Under the pieces are notes generated by a model. It was given only the letters and a program-made list of their open reading frames with translations, had not been told where the DNA came from and did no database searches. A stretch of DNA of 64,000 nucleotides from MGML01 sp034416335 (GTDB lineage: Bacteria > Chloroflexota > Dehalococcoidia > Dehalococcoidales > UBA2162): NCBI GenBank assembly GCA_034416335.1, contig DAOULV010000001.1, forward strand, positions 62,001 to 126,000, given 5' to 3'. Shown here in pieces: positions 45,095-53,608 of this stretch (its first letter is position 1; each line of letters opens with the position of its first letter). The translations under genes and the position numbers were made by a program.

Positions 45095-46069
45095 TTATCT
45101 CATTCGTTTAACCACCTGAGTTTCGTATCCCTCGAATATCCCGGGTGCCCGTTTCATTATTTCGTCGACAGTCCACTGACCGCCTTCGGGTTCTATACTT
45201 GCCACGGTCTCCGGTTTACTGTAAAGTCCGACGCTCATTCCCGATATGTTAAAGCACGAGCCGCTGATATTCGCGGCTTTATCCGACGCCAGGTAAACTA
45301 TCATCGGACCGATACCGTCCGGATGCGGTGTCGCTTCGAGTGGTGGACCGAACCCGGTACCATTAACCGCCATATTATAGGCAATCAACTCGAATGATGC
45401 CCTCGTCCGGGCGAAGGGTGAAAAAGCGTTGCAGGTTATACCGTACTCGAACAATTCACTGGCGGCAGCCCGGGTGAGTCCCACCACGCCGGCATTGGCC
45501 GCGGCATATTCGGCGTGGTTCAGGCTATCCCCTATCCAGGACAGGGATGTACAGTTTATAATCCTTCCCCACCTCTGCTCCATCATATACGGGGCGGCGT
45601 GGCGGATAGTATTGAAATAACCCTTCGGCTTGACAAGTGTAACGTGGTCCCAGAGTTCCTCGGACATTTCCCAGATATTGCTGAAACCGAAAGTCCCGGC
45701 TACGTTCACCAGTATATCTATCTTTCCGTAACTGTCCACGGCGGTCTGTATCAGTCTTCCCGCCGTCTCGAAATCGGTAATATCTCCGTAAAACGGGGTG
45801 GCTTCTCCACCGCGTTCCTTTATTGTATTCGCCGTGGTCCCGGCATCACCGTTATATTCTTTCTGCAGATTATTCACCCAGTCCTTCTGTTCATCCGTAA
45901 GAGCATCGTAATGTTCCTGCTTGAGGTGGACGAAACCGGTGGAGCCGGGCCTGCGGTTATTGGTTACAACCTTTGCGCCCTCTCCGGCCAGCGCTATGGC
46001 AATACTCCGTCCTATTCCCTGCCCCGAACCGGGTACAACGGCAACCTTTCCTTTCAACACATCACCCAT
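45095..46069 (-). CDS. SDR oxidoreductase with YxxxN in place of YxxxK
   Basis: A 324-residue SDR, the intact paralogue of the broken gene at 18180-19172. The cofactor loop GSGQGIGRS is near residues 14-22, NVAGTFG follows the VDI strand, and a serine lies in NCTSLSW. The catalytic tetrad is unusual: EYAAANAG carries Asn where SDRs have the catalytic Lys, and the paralogue has the same change (NYATANAG). An insertion (about 40-75) after the cofactor loop also separates the pair from ordinary SDRs. It may act on a CoA or aromatic substrate, or have lost redox activity. GAAGGAGAA precedes the ATG. Confidence 0.87.
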   Translation of the reverse strand: MGDVLKGKVAVVPGSGQGIGRSIAIALAGEGAKVVTNNRRPGSTGFVHLKQEHYDALTDEQKDWVNNLQKEYNGDAGTTANTIKERGGEATPFYGDITDFETAGRLIQTAVDSYGKIDILVNVAGTFGFSNIWEMSEELWDHVTLVKPKGYFNTIRHAAPYMMEQRWGRIINCTSLSWIGDSLNHAEYAAANAGVVGLTRAAASELFEYGITCNAFSPFARTRASFELIAYNMAVNGTGFGPPLEATPHPDGIGPMIVYLASDKAANISGSCFNISGMSVGLYSKPETVASIEPEGGQWTVDEIMKRAPGIFEGYETQVVKRMR

Positions 46070-46157
46070 TTTCTTCTCCTTTCATCTCTATGGAGTGGCT
46101 TTATGCTATGGAAAAATAAGGGCAGTGTCAATAATCCGGTCTTATCGTATAACACGA

Positions 46158-46332
46158 ATCTTTTTCCCCCTGTTATTGCGGGTCCCGATGAAATCGGGAT
46201 GTGGCAATCTCTACAGACCATCCACCATTGTCATTGCGAGATTCGCCGTCAACAGGCGAACCGAAGCAATCTATATCAATACTAGAGAACGCCGCGTCGT
46301 CCACCTGCGGCGGACTCCTCGCAATGATAATT
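46158..46332. repeat. REP-like inverted repeats
   Basis: GTTATTGCGGGTCCCGATGAAATCGGGATGTGGCAATC and a second unit, GTCATTGCGAG with an inner TTCGCC...GGCGAA hairpin, CGAAGCAATC, then GCCGCGTCG and GGACTCCTCGCAATGA as its partial complement. Confidence 0.7.
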
Positions 46333-46374
46333 AGACCACCACACACATAAAAACAGCATCCAATAAATACTCTC

Positions 46375-46403
46375 TTGACACACGTTCGCTCAGGATATAG
46401 AAT
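46375..46403 (+). promoter_or_regulatory. Near-consensus promoter of the second attenuator
   Basis: TTGACA at 46375-46380, 17 bases, TAGAAT at 46398-46403. Predicted start of transcription near 46410. Confidence 0.8.
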
Positions 46404-46439
46404 GACTATCGTATACATAAGGAGATTTCTAAAAAACCG

Positions 46440-46538
46440 ATGAATATAGCCCGGATTAACTCGATGACCATGTGCTGCGCTGGCTCTGAAGACCGCGTTT
46501 CCCGGGCTTATTGCGTCCGTTTCACGAAGAAAACGTAA
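46440..46538 (+). CDS. Leader peptide (32 aa) of second attenuator
   Basis: A 32-codon ORF begins 30 bases after the predicted transcription start; AAGGAG lies 15 bases upstream, farther than usual. It contains MTMCC at positions 9-13 and a basic end (FTKKT). Its codons overlap arm 1 (46448-46454) and arm 2 (46499-46510) of the alternative RNA folds, as expected for a ribosome-sensed attenuator. The control amino acid is not obvious: Met/Cys clustering is a hint, and stalling by a translation inhibitor is another possibility. Confidence 0.55.
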   Translation: MNIARINSMTMCCAGSEDRVSRAYCVRFTKKT

Positions 46539-46600
46539 CTGACGAACACAAATCAAAGGAAGTTTTTAAGCCCGGGAAGTAAAAATCCCGGGCTTAATTA
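46448..46600 (+). promoter_or_regulatory. Transcription attenuator ahead of GNAT gene
   Basis: Arm 1 AGCCCGG (46448-46454) can pair with CCGGGCT in arm 2. Arm 2 TTCCCGGGCTTA (46499-46510) is the exact 12-base complement of arm 3 (46567-46578). Arm 3 also forms the terminator AAGCCCGGG/CCCGGGCTT (46568-46576 with 46587-46595), followed by AATTATTTT. A CGTC-CGTTT/AAACG-(5-base bulge)-GACG hairpin sits between arms 2 and 3 (46514-46544). The folds exclude each other as in amino-acid operon attenuators. Confidence 0.72.
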
Positions 46601-46627
46601 TTTTAATAAAAGTTTGAGGAGACGCAA

Positions 46628-47182
46628 ATGTTAAAAGGTGAAAAGGTTATTTTAAGGCCGGTCAGACGGTCGGACATCGAGTATTACCTGAAGTGGTTCA
46701 ACGACCCGGAAGTAACCCAGTATCTCAGTATGTACCTGCCGATGACCGAGATGGCGGAGGAAAAATGGATAGAGGAACTGGGCACGTCCAGGGCAACGAC
46801 GACTGCCGCTTTCGTCATTGAAGCGGTTGAAGGCGAAGGAAACAAAGCAATAGGTAGCGTTGGTTTGAGTAACATAAACTCGAAAGACCATAATGCCATA
46901 TTCGGTATAGGAATCGGTGAAAAAGACTACTGGAGTAAGGGCTACGGTACTGAAGCTACCCGGTTGATAATAAAATACGGATTCGATCAGCTCAATCTCC
47001 ACCGTATTAATTCGTTCGCCATTTCTTTTAATGAGAGGAGTATAAGACTTCATCTGAGAGTCGGGTTCACGGAGGAAGGTCGGCAGAAGGAAGCTGTTTT
47101 CAAGAACGGTGCTTACCACGATCATGTAGTATTCGGTCTTCTCAGGAAAGCATGGCTAAATCTGGCGGACGCAGGTAAATAG
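46628..47182 (+). CDS. GNAT acetyltransferase (RimJ/RimL type) under attenuator control
   Basis: A 184-residue Acetyltransf_3-type GNAT with VILRPVRRSDI at the start, the FGIGIGEKDYWSKGYGTEATR strand and acetyl-CoA loop, and LHRINSFAISFNERSIRLHLRVGF near the end. The same class as the GNAT at 23815, but not a close copy. GAGGAGACG precedes ATG 46628. It follows an attenuator terminator by 32 bases, so it is expressed only on read-through. Acceptor unknown; acetylation of an antibiotic, polyamine or ribosomal protein is possible. Confidence 0.88.
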   Translation: MLKGEKVILRPVRRSDIEYYLKWFNDPEVTQYLSMYLPMTEMAEEKWIEELGTSRATTTAAFVIEAVEGEGNKAIGSVGLSNINSKDHNAIFGIGIGEKDYWSKGYGTEATRLIIKYGFDQLNLHRINSFAISFNERSIRLHLRVGFTEEGRQKEAVFKNGAYHDHVVFGLLRKAWLNLADAGK

Positions 47183-47238
47183 AAGAATTTATACACCCGC
47201 GCCCGACTCAATGTATAATACCCGAGGTAACGGAATAA

Positions 47239-49212
47239 ATGATTACAATCTCAAACATCTCAAAAGAATATATAGATAACGTCCTGTTCAGGAACGTCAG
47301 CTTCAACGTCGGAGCCCGTGACCGCATTGCCATCATCGGCGCCAACGGTTCCGGTAAAACCACCCTGTTCGAGATAATCACAGGTAACATCAGCCCTGAC
47401 ACCGGCAGCATAACGATGCGGAAAGGCACCACTATCGGCTACCTTAAGCAGGACATCGCTACTTCCTCGAAAAAGAAGCTGCTGGATGATGTCTCCGCTT
47501 CGTCCACGGAAATTACCGGAATGGCGCACCGCATCGGAGTTCTCCGGGAAGACCTCGCCGAAGAGACCGACCCCGAAATCTCGGCGGAACTGATGACGCG
47601 GCTTGGCGAACTGCAGAACAGGTTCGAAGCGGCGGGCGGATATGACGCCGAACACGAAGCTCGTACGGTTCTCTCAGGGTTGGGATTCAAAGAATCTGAC
47701 TTTAACCGTCCGCTGACCGAATTCAGCGGCGGCTGGGTGATGCGCGCCGAACTGGCTAAACTTCTCTTTACCAGCCCGGATGTGCTTCTCCTGGACGAGC
47801 CGACCAACCACCTCGACCTGGAGTCCTGTATCTGGCTGGAAAACTACCTGGACAAATACCAGGGCGCGGTGCTGGTTACTTCGCACGACCGCGCCTTCCT
47901 GAACCGCGTCGTGACGAAGGTCCTCGCTATCGAACCGGACGAGGTTCTTTTCCACCACGGCAATTACGACAGCTACGTAACCGCACGGCAGAGAGACCTC
48001 CGCACCAGGGAAGCCGCCGCCAAAAGGCAGGAAGACCGTATTAAAAAGGAAATGAGATTCATCGAGCGCTTCCGGTCCAAAGCGACCAAAGCCAGGCAGG
48101 TGCAGAGTCGGATAAAGAAGCTTGAAAAAATTGAAAGAATAACCGTTCCGAGAGCTACCAGGAAAATCGGATTTCATTTTCCCGAACCACCGCGAATCGG
48201 CGAGGAAGTTATCACTCTCAGCCATATCGGGAAGGCCTATGAAAAAAACGTTGTCTATACCGACCTGAACCTGACGCTGCACCGCGGTGACAGGGCGGCA
48301 CTGGTGGGTCCGAACGGCGCCGGCAAGACTACCCTGCTGCGGATAATGGCCGGCGTCCTGTCTTTCGAGAAGGGTGAAAGAAAGCTGGGGCATAATGCCT
48401 TCATCGCCTACTATGCCCAGCACCTGCTGGAACTCCTCGAGCCTCGAAACTACATACTCGACGAACTGAGAAAATCGGCGAAGGATGAGTCCGACGAAAA
48501 ACTCAGGGTAATACTCGGGGCATTCCTCTTCACCGCTGATGATATCTATAAAAAGGTCTCGGTCCTTTCCGGCGGAGAAAAAAGCCGTCTGGCCCTTGCT
48601 AAAGTCCTGGTCCAGTCGCCCAACTTCCTGCTGATGGACGAGCCTACCAACCACCTCGATATACCGTCGCGGGAAGTACTGACCGATGCCCTCGAAGCCT
48701 ATAAAGGCACCCTGTGCTTTATCACCCACGACCAGACCCTGATACGCCAGATAGCCAATAAAATAATAGATATCAGGGACGGAAATGTAACGGTATTCGA
48801 AGGTGATTACGACAGCTACCTCTACTGGAGGGATTCTTCGTCTGCGGAAGGCAGAGTAATCTCCACACACACGCCGTCACCGGCACCTTCCGGAGTCAGT
48901 CGCCGACGGCAAAAAGCTCAGGAGGGAGAACTCAGGAACAGGTACTATAAAGAGTCGTCACCGTTGAGGAAACATTTCGATGCAATAGATACCGAACTCC
49001 CGAAACTGAAAGAACGGCTGAGCGAAGTCGAAAACCTGCTGGCTGACCCCGGACAGTACCGCGATAGCGAAAAAGCCGCTGCAACCGTGAAAGAATACAA
49101 TGAACTGACCGCTAAAATACATTCGCTTGTGGAAGAGCAGAGAAACATCGCTGCTGAAATCGAAAACCTTAAACGGAAATACGGGATAGCGAAAGAGGAT
49201 ACTGGTACTTAG
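47239..49212 (+). CDS. ABC-F family ATPase
   Basis: A 657-residue soluble protein with two ABC domains and no membrane segment. Domain 1 has Walker A GANGSGKTT at about 34-42, signature FSGGW and Walker B LLLDEPTNHLDL. Domain 2 has GPNGAGKTT, LSGGEKSRLALAKVL and LLMDEPTNHLDI. A linker of charged helices (PtIM) lies between them and a coiled-coil tail spans about 585-650. ABC-F proteins act on the ribosomal E site to relieve stalled translation or protect against antibiotics. A TATAAT at 47214-47219 precedes the gene by 20 bases. Confidence 0.93.
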   Translation: MITISNISKEYIDNVLFRNVSFNVGARDRIAIIGANGSGKTTLFEIITGNISPDTGSITMRKGTTIGYLKQDIATSSKKKLLDDVSASSTEITGMAHRIGVLREDLAEETDPEISAELMTRLGELQNRFEAAGGYDAEHEARTVLSGLGFKESDFNRPLTEFSGGWVMRAELAKLLFTSPDVLLLDEPTNHLDLESCIWLENYLDKYQGAVLVTSHDRAFLNRVVTKVLAIEPDEVLFHHGNYDSYVTARQRDLRTREAAAKRQEDRIKKEMRFIERFRSKATKARQVQSRIKKLEKIERITVPRATRKIGFHFPEPPRIGEEVITLSHIGKAYEKNVVYTDLNLTLHRGDRAALVGPNGAGKTTLLRIMAGVLSFEKGERKLGHNAFIAYYAQHLLELLEPRNYILDELRKSAKDESDEKLRVILGAFLFTADDIYKKVSVLSGGEKSRLALAKVLVQSPNFLLMDEPTNHLDIPSREVLTDALEAYKGTLCFITHDQTLIRQIANKIIDIRDGNVTVFEGDYDSYLYWRDSSSAEGRVISTHTPSPAPSGVSRRRQKAQEGELRNRYYKESSPLRKHFDAIDTELPKLKERLSEVENLLADPGQYRDSEKAAATVKEYNELTAKIHSLVEEQRNIAAEIENLKRKYGIAKEDTGT

Positions 49213-49239
49213 CTGTAAAAATTACTGTTATAATTATTC

Positions 49240-49320
49240 CTCTCATCCTGAGCCTGTCGAAGGATGAGCCTGTCGAAGAGCGCCGTTGTGGTTCGACAGG
49301 CTCACCACGAACGACTTGAC
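49240..49320. repeat. Inverted repeat with GTCGAAGGATGAG and TTCGACAGGCTCA motifs
   Basis: A palindromic intergenic repeat (CCTGAGCCTGTCGAAGGATGAGCCTGTCGAAGAGC opposed by GTGGTTCGACAGGCTCACCACGAACG), of a kind widespread in bacterial genomes; a related CTTCGACAAGCTCAGGACGAACG unit occurs at 57040-57065. Confidence 0.65.
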
Positions 49321-49349
49321 TGTGATAACATAAGACTACCGGAAAGAAT

Positions 49350-50756
49350 ATGACGAATAAGTACGGAAAACTGACCGACGAACTGGTCCGGAAACTGGCT
49401 GAAATCTGCGGCAGTGGCGGACTGATCACGAACAAAGATGATATGCACGACTACGCCCGTGACGAATCACCTCACGCCGAAATCCGCTTCCCTGAAGCAG
49501 TCGCCAAACCGGAAGACTCGCAGACAGTATCAAAAATCCTGGCTTTTGCTTCGGAACACAAAATACCGGTAACGCCCAGGGGCGGCGGAACCGGACTCAG
49601 CGGCGGCTGCATTCCGCTCTTCGGCGGGATTGTGCTTTCGCTGGAAAACATGGACCGCATCATAGAAATAAACGAGGAGAATTTCACGGCTGCAACCGAA
49701 CCCGGCATCACGATGGCCGACCTCTGCACCGAGATAGAACAGAAAGGTCTTTACTATCCCCTCTACCCGGGGGAAATGACCGCCACCATCGGGGGCACGG
49801 TTTCTACCAACGCCGGGGGTATGAACGCCGTCAGGTACGGTGTTACCCGGAATAACATTCTCGGCCTGGAAGCAGTCCTGCCGAACGGTGACATCATCAG
49901 GACAGGGGGCCAGTATGTAAAAAGTTCTTCCGGCTACGACCTCACACAGCTTATCGCCGGTTCCGAGGGAACGCTCGCCGTTATCACCAGAGTAATCCTG
50001 AAACTTACCACGAAGCCGCCTAAAAGAGAGGTGCTGTTTGCCCCCTTTTCCAGTCTTCAGGATGCCATCGATGCCGTCCCGGAAATCCTTCACCTCAAGA
50101 TGATTCCGGCGGGATTGGAATTTATGGAACGGCGGATAATCGGTATTATCGAAGAATATCTTGATAGAGAAATCCCCTACCCTGAATACGATGCCTTCCT
50201 GATGATAATTATGGACGGCGATTCCGAGGATGAAATTCATCAGTATTTCGATACCGCCGGCGAAATCTGTCGGAAGCACGGCGCCGCTGAACCGCTGGTA
50301 CCCGGCAGCGAACGGGCAAAGCGCCGGCTGCTGGAAGCACGGGAGAAATTCTACCACGCCATAAAACGCTACGCTCCGATGGAGCTTATCGATGCTGTCG
50401 TCCCGCGCAGCAAAATACCAGACTTCGTCAGGCAGGTAAAGGAGATTTCCACCGGGCATGGCATTCCCGTTATTGTTTACGGCCACGCCGGTGATGGTAA
50501 CGTCCACCTGCATCCTCTCTGTGAAAATATGAGTGAAGAAGAGTGGAAAAAGAAACTTCCCCCGCTGCTGGAAGATATTTATAAAGTCGGAATCTCACTT
50601 GGAGGAGCCATATCAGGCGAACACGGCATCGGTATCGACAAGAAACTCTACCTCCCTATACAGATAGACGAACCTCTGATGGCGGTAATGAAAAACATCA
50701 AGAAATCCTTCGATCCCCATAATATCCTCAATCCGGGCAAGATATTCGATATATAG
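49350..50756 (+). CDS. FAD-linked 2-hydroxyacid dehydrogenase (GlcD/D-lactate type)
   Basis: A 468-residue flavoprotein with an N-terminal PCMH FAD-binding domain (PRGGGTGLSGGC at about 71-82; GYDLTQLIAGSEGTLAVIT at about 195-213) and a C-terminal FAD-oxidase domain with GHAGDGNVHLHP and GEHGIG metal/substrate histidines. It oxidises D-lactate, glycolate or a similar 2-hydroxy acid. No Fe-S partner (GlcF) is adjacent, so the electron acceptor is open. A GGAAAG site precedes the ATG. Confidence 0.92.
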   Translation: MTNKYGKLTDELVRKLAEICGSGGLITNKDDMHDYARDESPHAEIRFPEAVAKPEDSQTVSKILAFASEHKIPVTPRGGGTGLSGGCIPLFGGIVLSLENMDRIIEINEENFTAATEPGITMADLCTEIEQKGLYYPLYPGEMTATIGGTVSTNAGGMNAVRYGVTRNNILGLEAVLPNGDIIRTGGQYVKSSSGYDLTQLIAGSEGTLAVITRVILKLTTKPPKREVLFAPFSSLQDAIDAVPEILHLKMIPAGLEFMERRIIGIIEEYLDREIPYPEYDAFLMIIMDGDSEDEIHQYFDTAGEICRKHGAAEPLVPGSERAKRRLLEAREKFYHAIKRYAPMELIDAVVPRSKIPDFVRQVKEISTGHGIPVIVYGHAGDGNVHLHPLCENMSEEEWKKKLPPLLEDIYKVGISLGGAISGEHGIGIDKKLYLPIQIDEPLMAVMKNIKKSFDPHNILNPGKIFDI

Positions 50757-50823
50757 GAAATATCCTGTATAATATACCTCTCAGGAGAATCACCTGACTT
50801 ATAATCCTCGTTGAGGTATTGGA

Positions 50824-51870
50824 ATGACGGCAAATTGGAAGAAATTATTAAAAGCAGACCCGACCGACTGGCTGCTTGAAGAAGACGAGGAGCCCGGAGT
50901 AAGATACCTTGCTCTGCGTGATATAGTCGAAGCCGATGACAAAGAAATACAAGCAGCCCGGAGAAAAGCCCACCGCGAAGGTCCCATCGCCACCATACTG
51001 TCGAATATGAATCCGGAAGGGTACTGGGTAAGGCCGGGAGCCGGCTACTCACCGAAATGCCGGGGCACGGTCTGGTCTCTCATTTCGCTGGCGGAACTGG
51101 GAGCTTCCATCAAGGAAGATGAACGTGTGGATACTGCCTGTTCTTATTATCTGGACCATGCCTTTACAAAGGGAGGGCAGATTACACCCAGGGGGCTTCC
51201 GGTAGGTACTGCTGGATGCCTGCAGGGTAATATGCTGACCGCTTTAATGGATATGGGTGTCAGGGACAGCCGTCTGGACACCGCCTACGAATGGATGGCA
51301 CGTACCGTAATATGCGATGATTTACCCCGGCGACTAAACGCCGATGGTCTGGACGCTTCGGAAGGCGGCCCGAAACCCTATCATTATTTAACCCGGTTTG
51401 GTCCGCAGTTCGCCTGCCGCACCAATAATTACCTGCCCTGCGGCTGGGCCGGAGTTAAGATGATGCTGGCGTTTTCACGCCTGCCGGTTGAAGACAGGTC
51501 GGACCTGATTAACAAGGCTGTCGCTATCGGTGAAGAATTTTTCCTCGGTGGCGACCCTTCTACCGCCGGTTTTCCGGGTCACAAAACGGGTGTACCGGAT
51601 GCGGGGTGGTGGCAGTTCCGCTTCCCCAGTTTTTGGGGGGCGGATATACTCCAGATTGCCGAGGCTTTTACCATGCTGGGGTACGGCAGTGATCCCAGGC
51701 TGGCAAATACCTTCGCATTAATACTGGATAAACAGGATGAAAACGGTAGATGGACGTTAGAATACATCGATAAAACTCATAAAATGTGGGTTAAATACGG
51801 CTTGCTGGGAAAACCCAACAAGTGGGTAACCCTGAGAGCTGTACGTATGCTGAAACAGGCATTTTCATAA
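50824..51870 (+). CDS. Terpene-cyclase-like (alpha-alpha toroid) protein 1
   Basis: A 348-residue protein with repeated helical QDxxGRW-like modules (ILDKQDENGRW near the C-terminus, EGYWVRPGAGYSPKCRGTVWSL near residue 63), as in the prenyltransferase/squalene-cyclase toroid fold. There is no DXDD-type acid motif for cyclisation. It starts with KKLLKADPTDWLLEEDEEPGVRYLALRDI, which it shares with the next gene. It is a tandem duplicate, 25 bases from its partner. Cysteines at C121-like positions are not conserved in an enzyme motif. Function unknown. Confidence 0.75.
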   Translation: MTANWKKLLKADPTDWLLEEDEEPGVRYLALRDIVEADDKEIQAARRKAHREGPIATILSNMNPEGYWVRPGAGYSPKCRGTVWSLISLAELGASIKEDERVDTACSYYLDHAFTKGGQITPRGLPVGTAGCLQGNMLTALMDMGVRDSRLDTAYEWMARTVICDDLPRRLNADGLDASEGGPKPYHYLTRFGPQFACRTNNYLPCGWAGVKMMLAFSRLPVEDRSDLINKAVAIGEEFFLGGDPSTAGFPGHKTGVPDAGWWQFRFPSFWGADILQIAEAFTMLGYGSDPRLANTFALILDKQDENGRWTLEYIDKTHKMWVKYGLLGKPNKWVTLRAVRMLKQAFS

Positions 51871-51895
51871 TTCCGACCGGTTGGAGGATTCTATT

Positions 51896-52924
51896 ATGGA
51901 GAACTGGAAAAAACAGTTAAAAGCAGACCCGACCGACTGGCTGCTTGAAGAAGACCTTCCCGGAGTAAGATACCTTGCTCTGCGCGATATAGTCGATGCC
52001 GATGACAAAGAAATACAGGCAGCCCGGAGAATAGCCCACCGTGAAGGCCCCATCGCCGAAGTATTGTCTGAGATGGATAAAGAGGGGTTTTGGGAAAGAC
52101 CGGGGGCCGGATACTCCCCTATGTATACCCACACCGTATGGGCTGTGATTTTACTTGCGCAGCTTGGCGCTGCTATCGACACGGACGAACGATTAACGAC
52201 CGCCTGTGCCTATATCCTCAATCATAGTCTGACGAAATATGGGCATTTTACGACGAGAGGCTCGCCTTCAAGCACCCTGCAATGTCTTCAGGGCAACCTT
52301 TGCTACTCTCTTCTTGAGCTTGGCTGCACTGACCCGCGACTGGATAAAGCCTACGAATTAATGGCGCGTATCGTGACCGGAGAAGGCATCGCTCCTATGA
52401 CGGATAGGAAAGCACCGTTGCGCTATTACTCCGGTGACCTGTGCGGACCGGGTTTTGCCTGCGGCGGGACAAATAGAGAGCCCTGCGCCTGGGGTGCGGT
52501 AAAGATAATGATTGCTTTCGGTAAATTACCGGTTGAAAAAAGAACACCCCTTATGAATGATGCCATACAGGCAGGAGTGGATTTTCTTTTCAGTAAGGAT
52601 CCCGCTAGGGCGGATTATCCCCTGGGGTTTAGTACGAAACCGACCGGTAAACCAAGCGCTAACTGGTGGAAATTCGGATTCCCGGTATATTATATCACCG
52701 ATATCCTCCAGAATGCCGAAGCACTGGCGTATTTCGGTTATGGAAAAGATCCAAGGCTCGCTAATACTCTGCAATTAATCCTTGATAAGCAGGACGACCA
52801 GGGACGCTGGGCAATGGAATACAGTTATGCAGGCAAAACCTGGGGAGATTTCGGTCCCAAAAAGCAGCCGAATAAGTGGGTAACGTTAAGAGCCATGAGG
52901 GTGCTGAAACAGGCTGGTCAATAG
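51896..52924 (+). CDS. Terpene-cyclase-like (alpha-alpha toroid) protein 2
   Basis: A 342-residue paralogue of the gene just upstream, with the same N-terminal block and C-terminal LQLILDKQDDQGRWAMEY and PNKWVTLRAMRVLKQA. The middle differs more, including the PSSTLQCLQGNL segment, so the two have diverged in their binding cavities. The start at 51896 follows TTGGAGGATT. It precedes the folate genes by 26 bases and may share their transcript. Function unknown. Confidence 0.75.
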   Translation: MENWKKQLKADPTDWLLEEDLPGVRYLALRDIVDADDKEIQAARRIAHREGPIAEVLSEMDKEGFWERPGAGYSPMYTHTVWAVILLAQLGAAIDTDERLTTACAYILNHSLTKYGHFTTRGSPSSTLQCLQGNLCYSLLELGCTDPRLDKAYELMARIVTGEGIAPMTDRKAPLRYYSGDLCGPGFACGGTNREPCAWGAVKIMIAFGKLPVEKRTPLMNDAIQAGVDFLFSKDPARADYPLGFSTKPTGKPSANWWKFGFPVYYITDILQNAEALAYFGYGKDPRLANTLQLILDKQDDQGRWAMEYSYAGKTWGDFGPKKQPNKWVTLRAMRVLKQAGQ

Positions 52925-52950
52925 AATTTGATTGATAAAAGGAGAGAATT

Positions 52951-53580
52951 ATGCCTGAACAAACGAACAAACCGGTTAACTTGTTTCTGAATGAACTGGC
53001 CAGTTCTGCCCCGGCTCCCGGCGGAGGCAGCGTCGCCGCTCTTTCCGGTGCTCTCGGCGCTGCCCTGGTAAGTATGGTGTGCAACTTAACTATCGGAAAA
53101 GAGAAGTACGCAGCCGTCTGGGATGATATCTCGGCATTACTCGACAACTCCGAAAAGTTACGTCAAAATCTTACCAGCTTGATTGAAGAGGATGTTGAAG
53201 CATATACAAAGCTGTCGCAGACGATGAAGATGCCCCGTGATACCGAGGAACAGAAAAATATTCGTGCTGCGGCTATGGATAGAGCGCTTAAAGACGCGAC
53301 CGATGTACCCATGCGCATTGCTCAAGCGTGCGAGTCGGTCATGAACCTCTGCCGCCCGGCAGCGGATAAGGGAAATATCAATGCAGTGAGTGACGTTGGA
53401 GTAGGGATACTGATGGCTGAAGCAGGACTCAGAAGTGCGGCTCTGAATGTCCTCATTAATCTCGGTGCGATAAAGGATGAAGAATTCGTGGATGAAAATC
53501 GGAAGAAACTGGACAATCTGCTCGAAGGTAAACCTGCCCTTCGGGATGAGATATACGAACTCGTAGTAAATAAGCTTTAA
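52951..53580 (+). CDS. fchA: Cyclodeaminase/cyclohydrolase (FchA family)
   Basis: A 209-residue all-helical protein of the formiminotetrahydrofolate cyclodeaminase/methenyl-THF cyclohydrolase family, with the signature PAPGGGSVAALSGALG at about 21-36 and the AAxAAxLN-like NVLINLGAIKD near the end. FchA converts 5,10-methenyl-THF to 10-formyl-THF. Its position 28 bases before folD supports a role in one-carbon metabolism. AAAGGAGAG precedes the ATG. Confidence 0.9.
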   Translation: MPEQTNKPVNLFLNELASSAPAPGGGSVAALSGALGAALVSMVCNLTIGKEKYAAVWDDISALLDNSEKLRQNLTSLIEEDVEAYTKLSQTMKMPRDTEEQKNIRAAAMDRALKDATDVPMRIAQACESVMNLCRPAADKGNINAVSDVGVGILMAEAGLRSAALNVLINLGAIKDEEFVDENRKKLDNLLEGKPALRDEIYELVVNKL

Positions 53581-53608
53581 CGTACATACCAACAGCAAGG
53601 AGGTACCA

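Noticed and set aside
46440..46600. T-box riboswitch ahead of the GNAT gene
   Set aside because: A weak GACCGCG match exists, but the T-box UGGNACC core and stem I are missing; the leader ORF and three-way pairing explain the region better.
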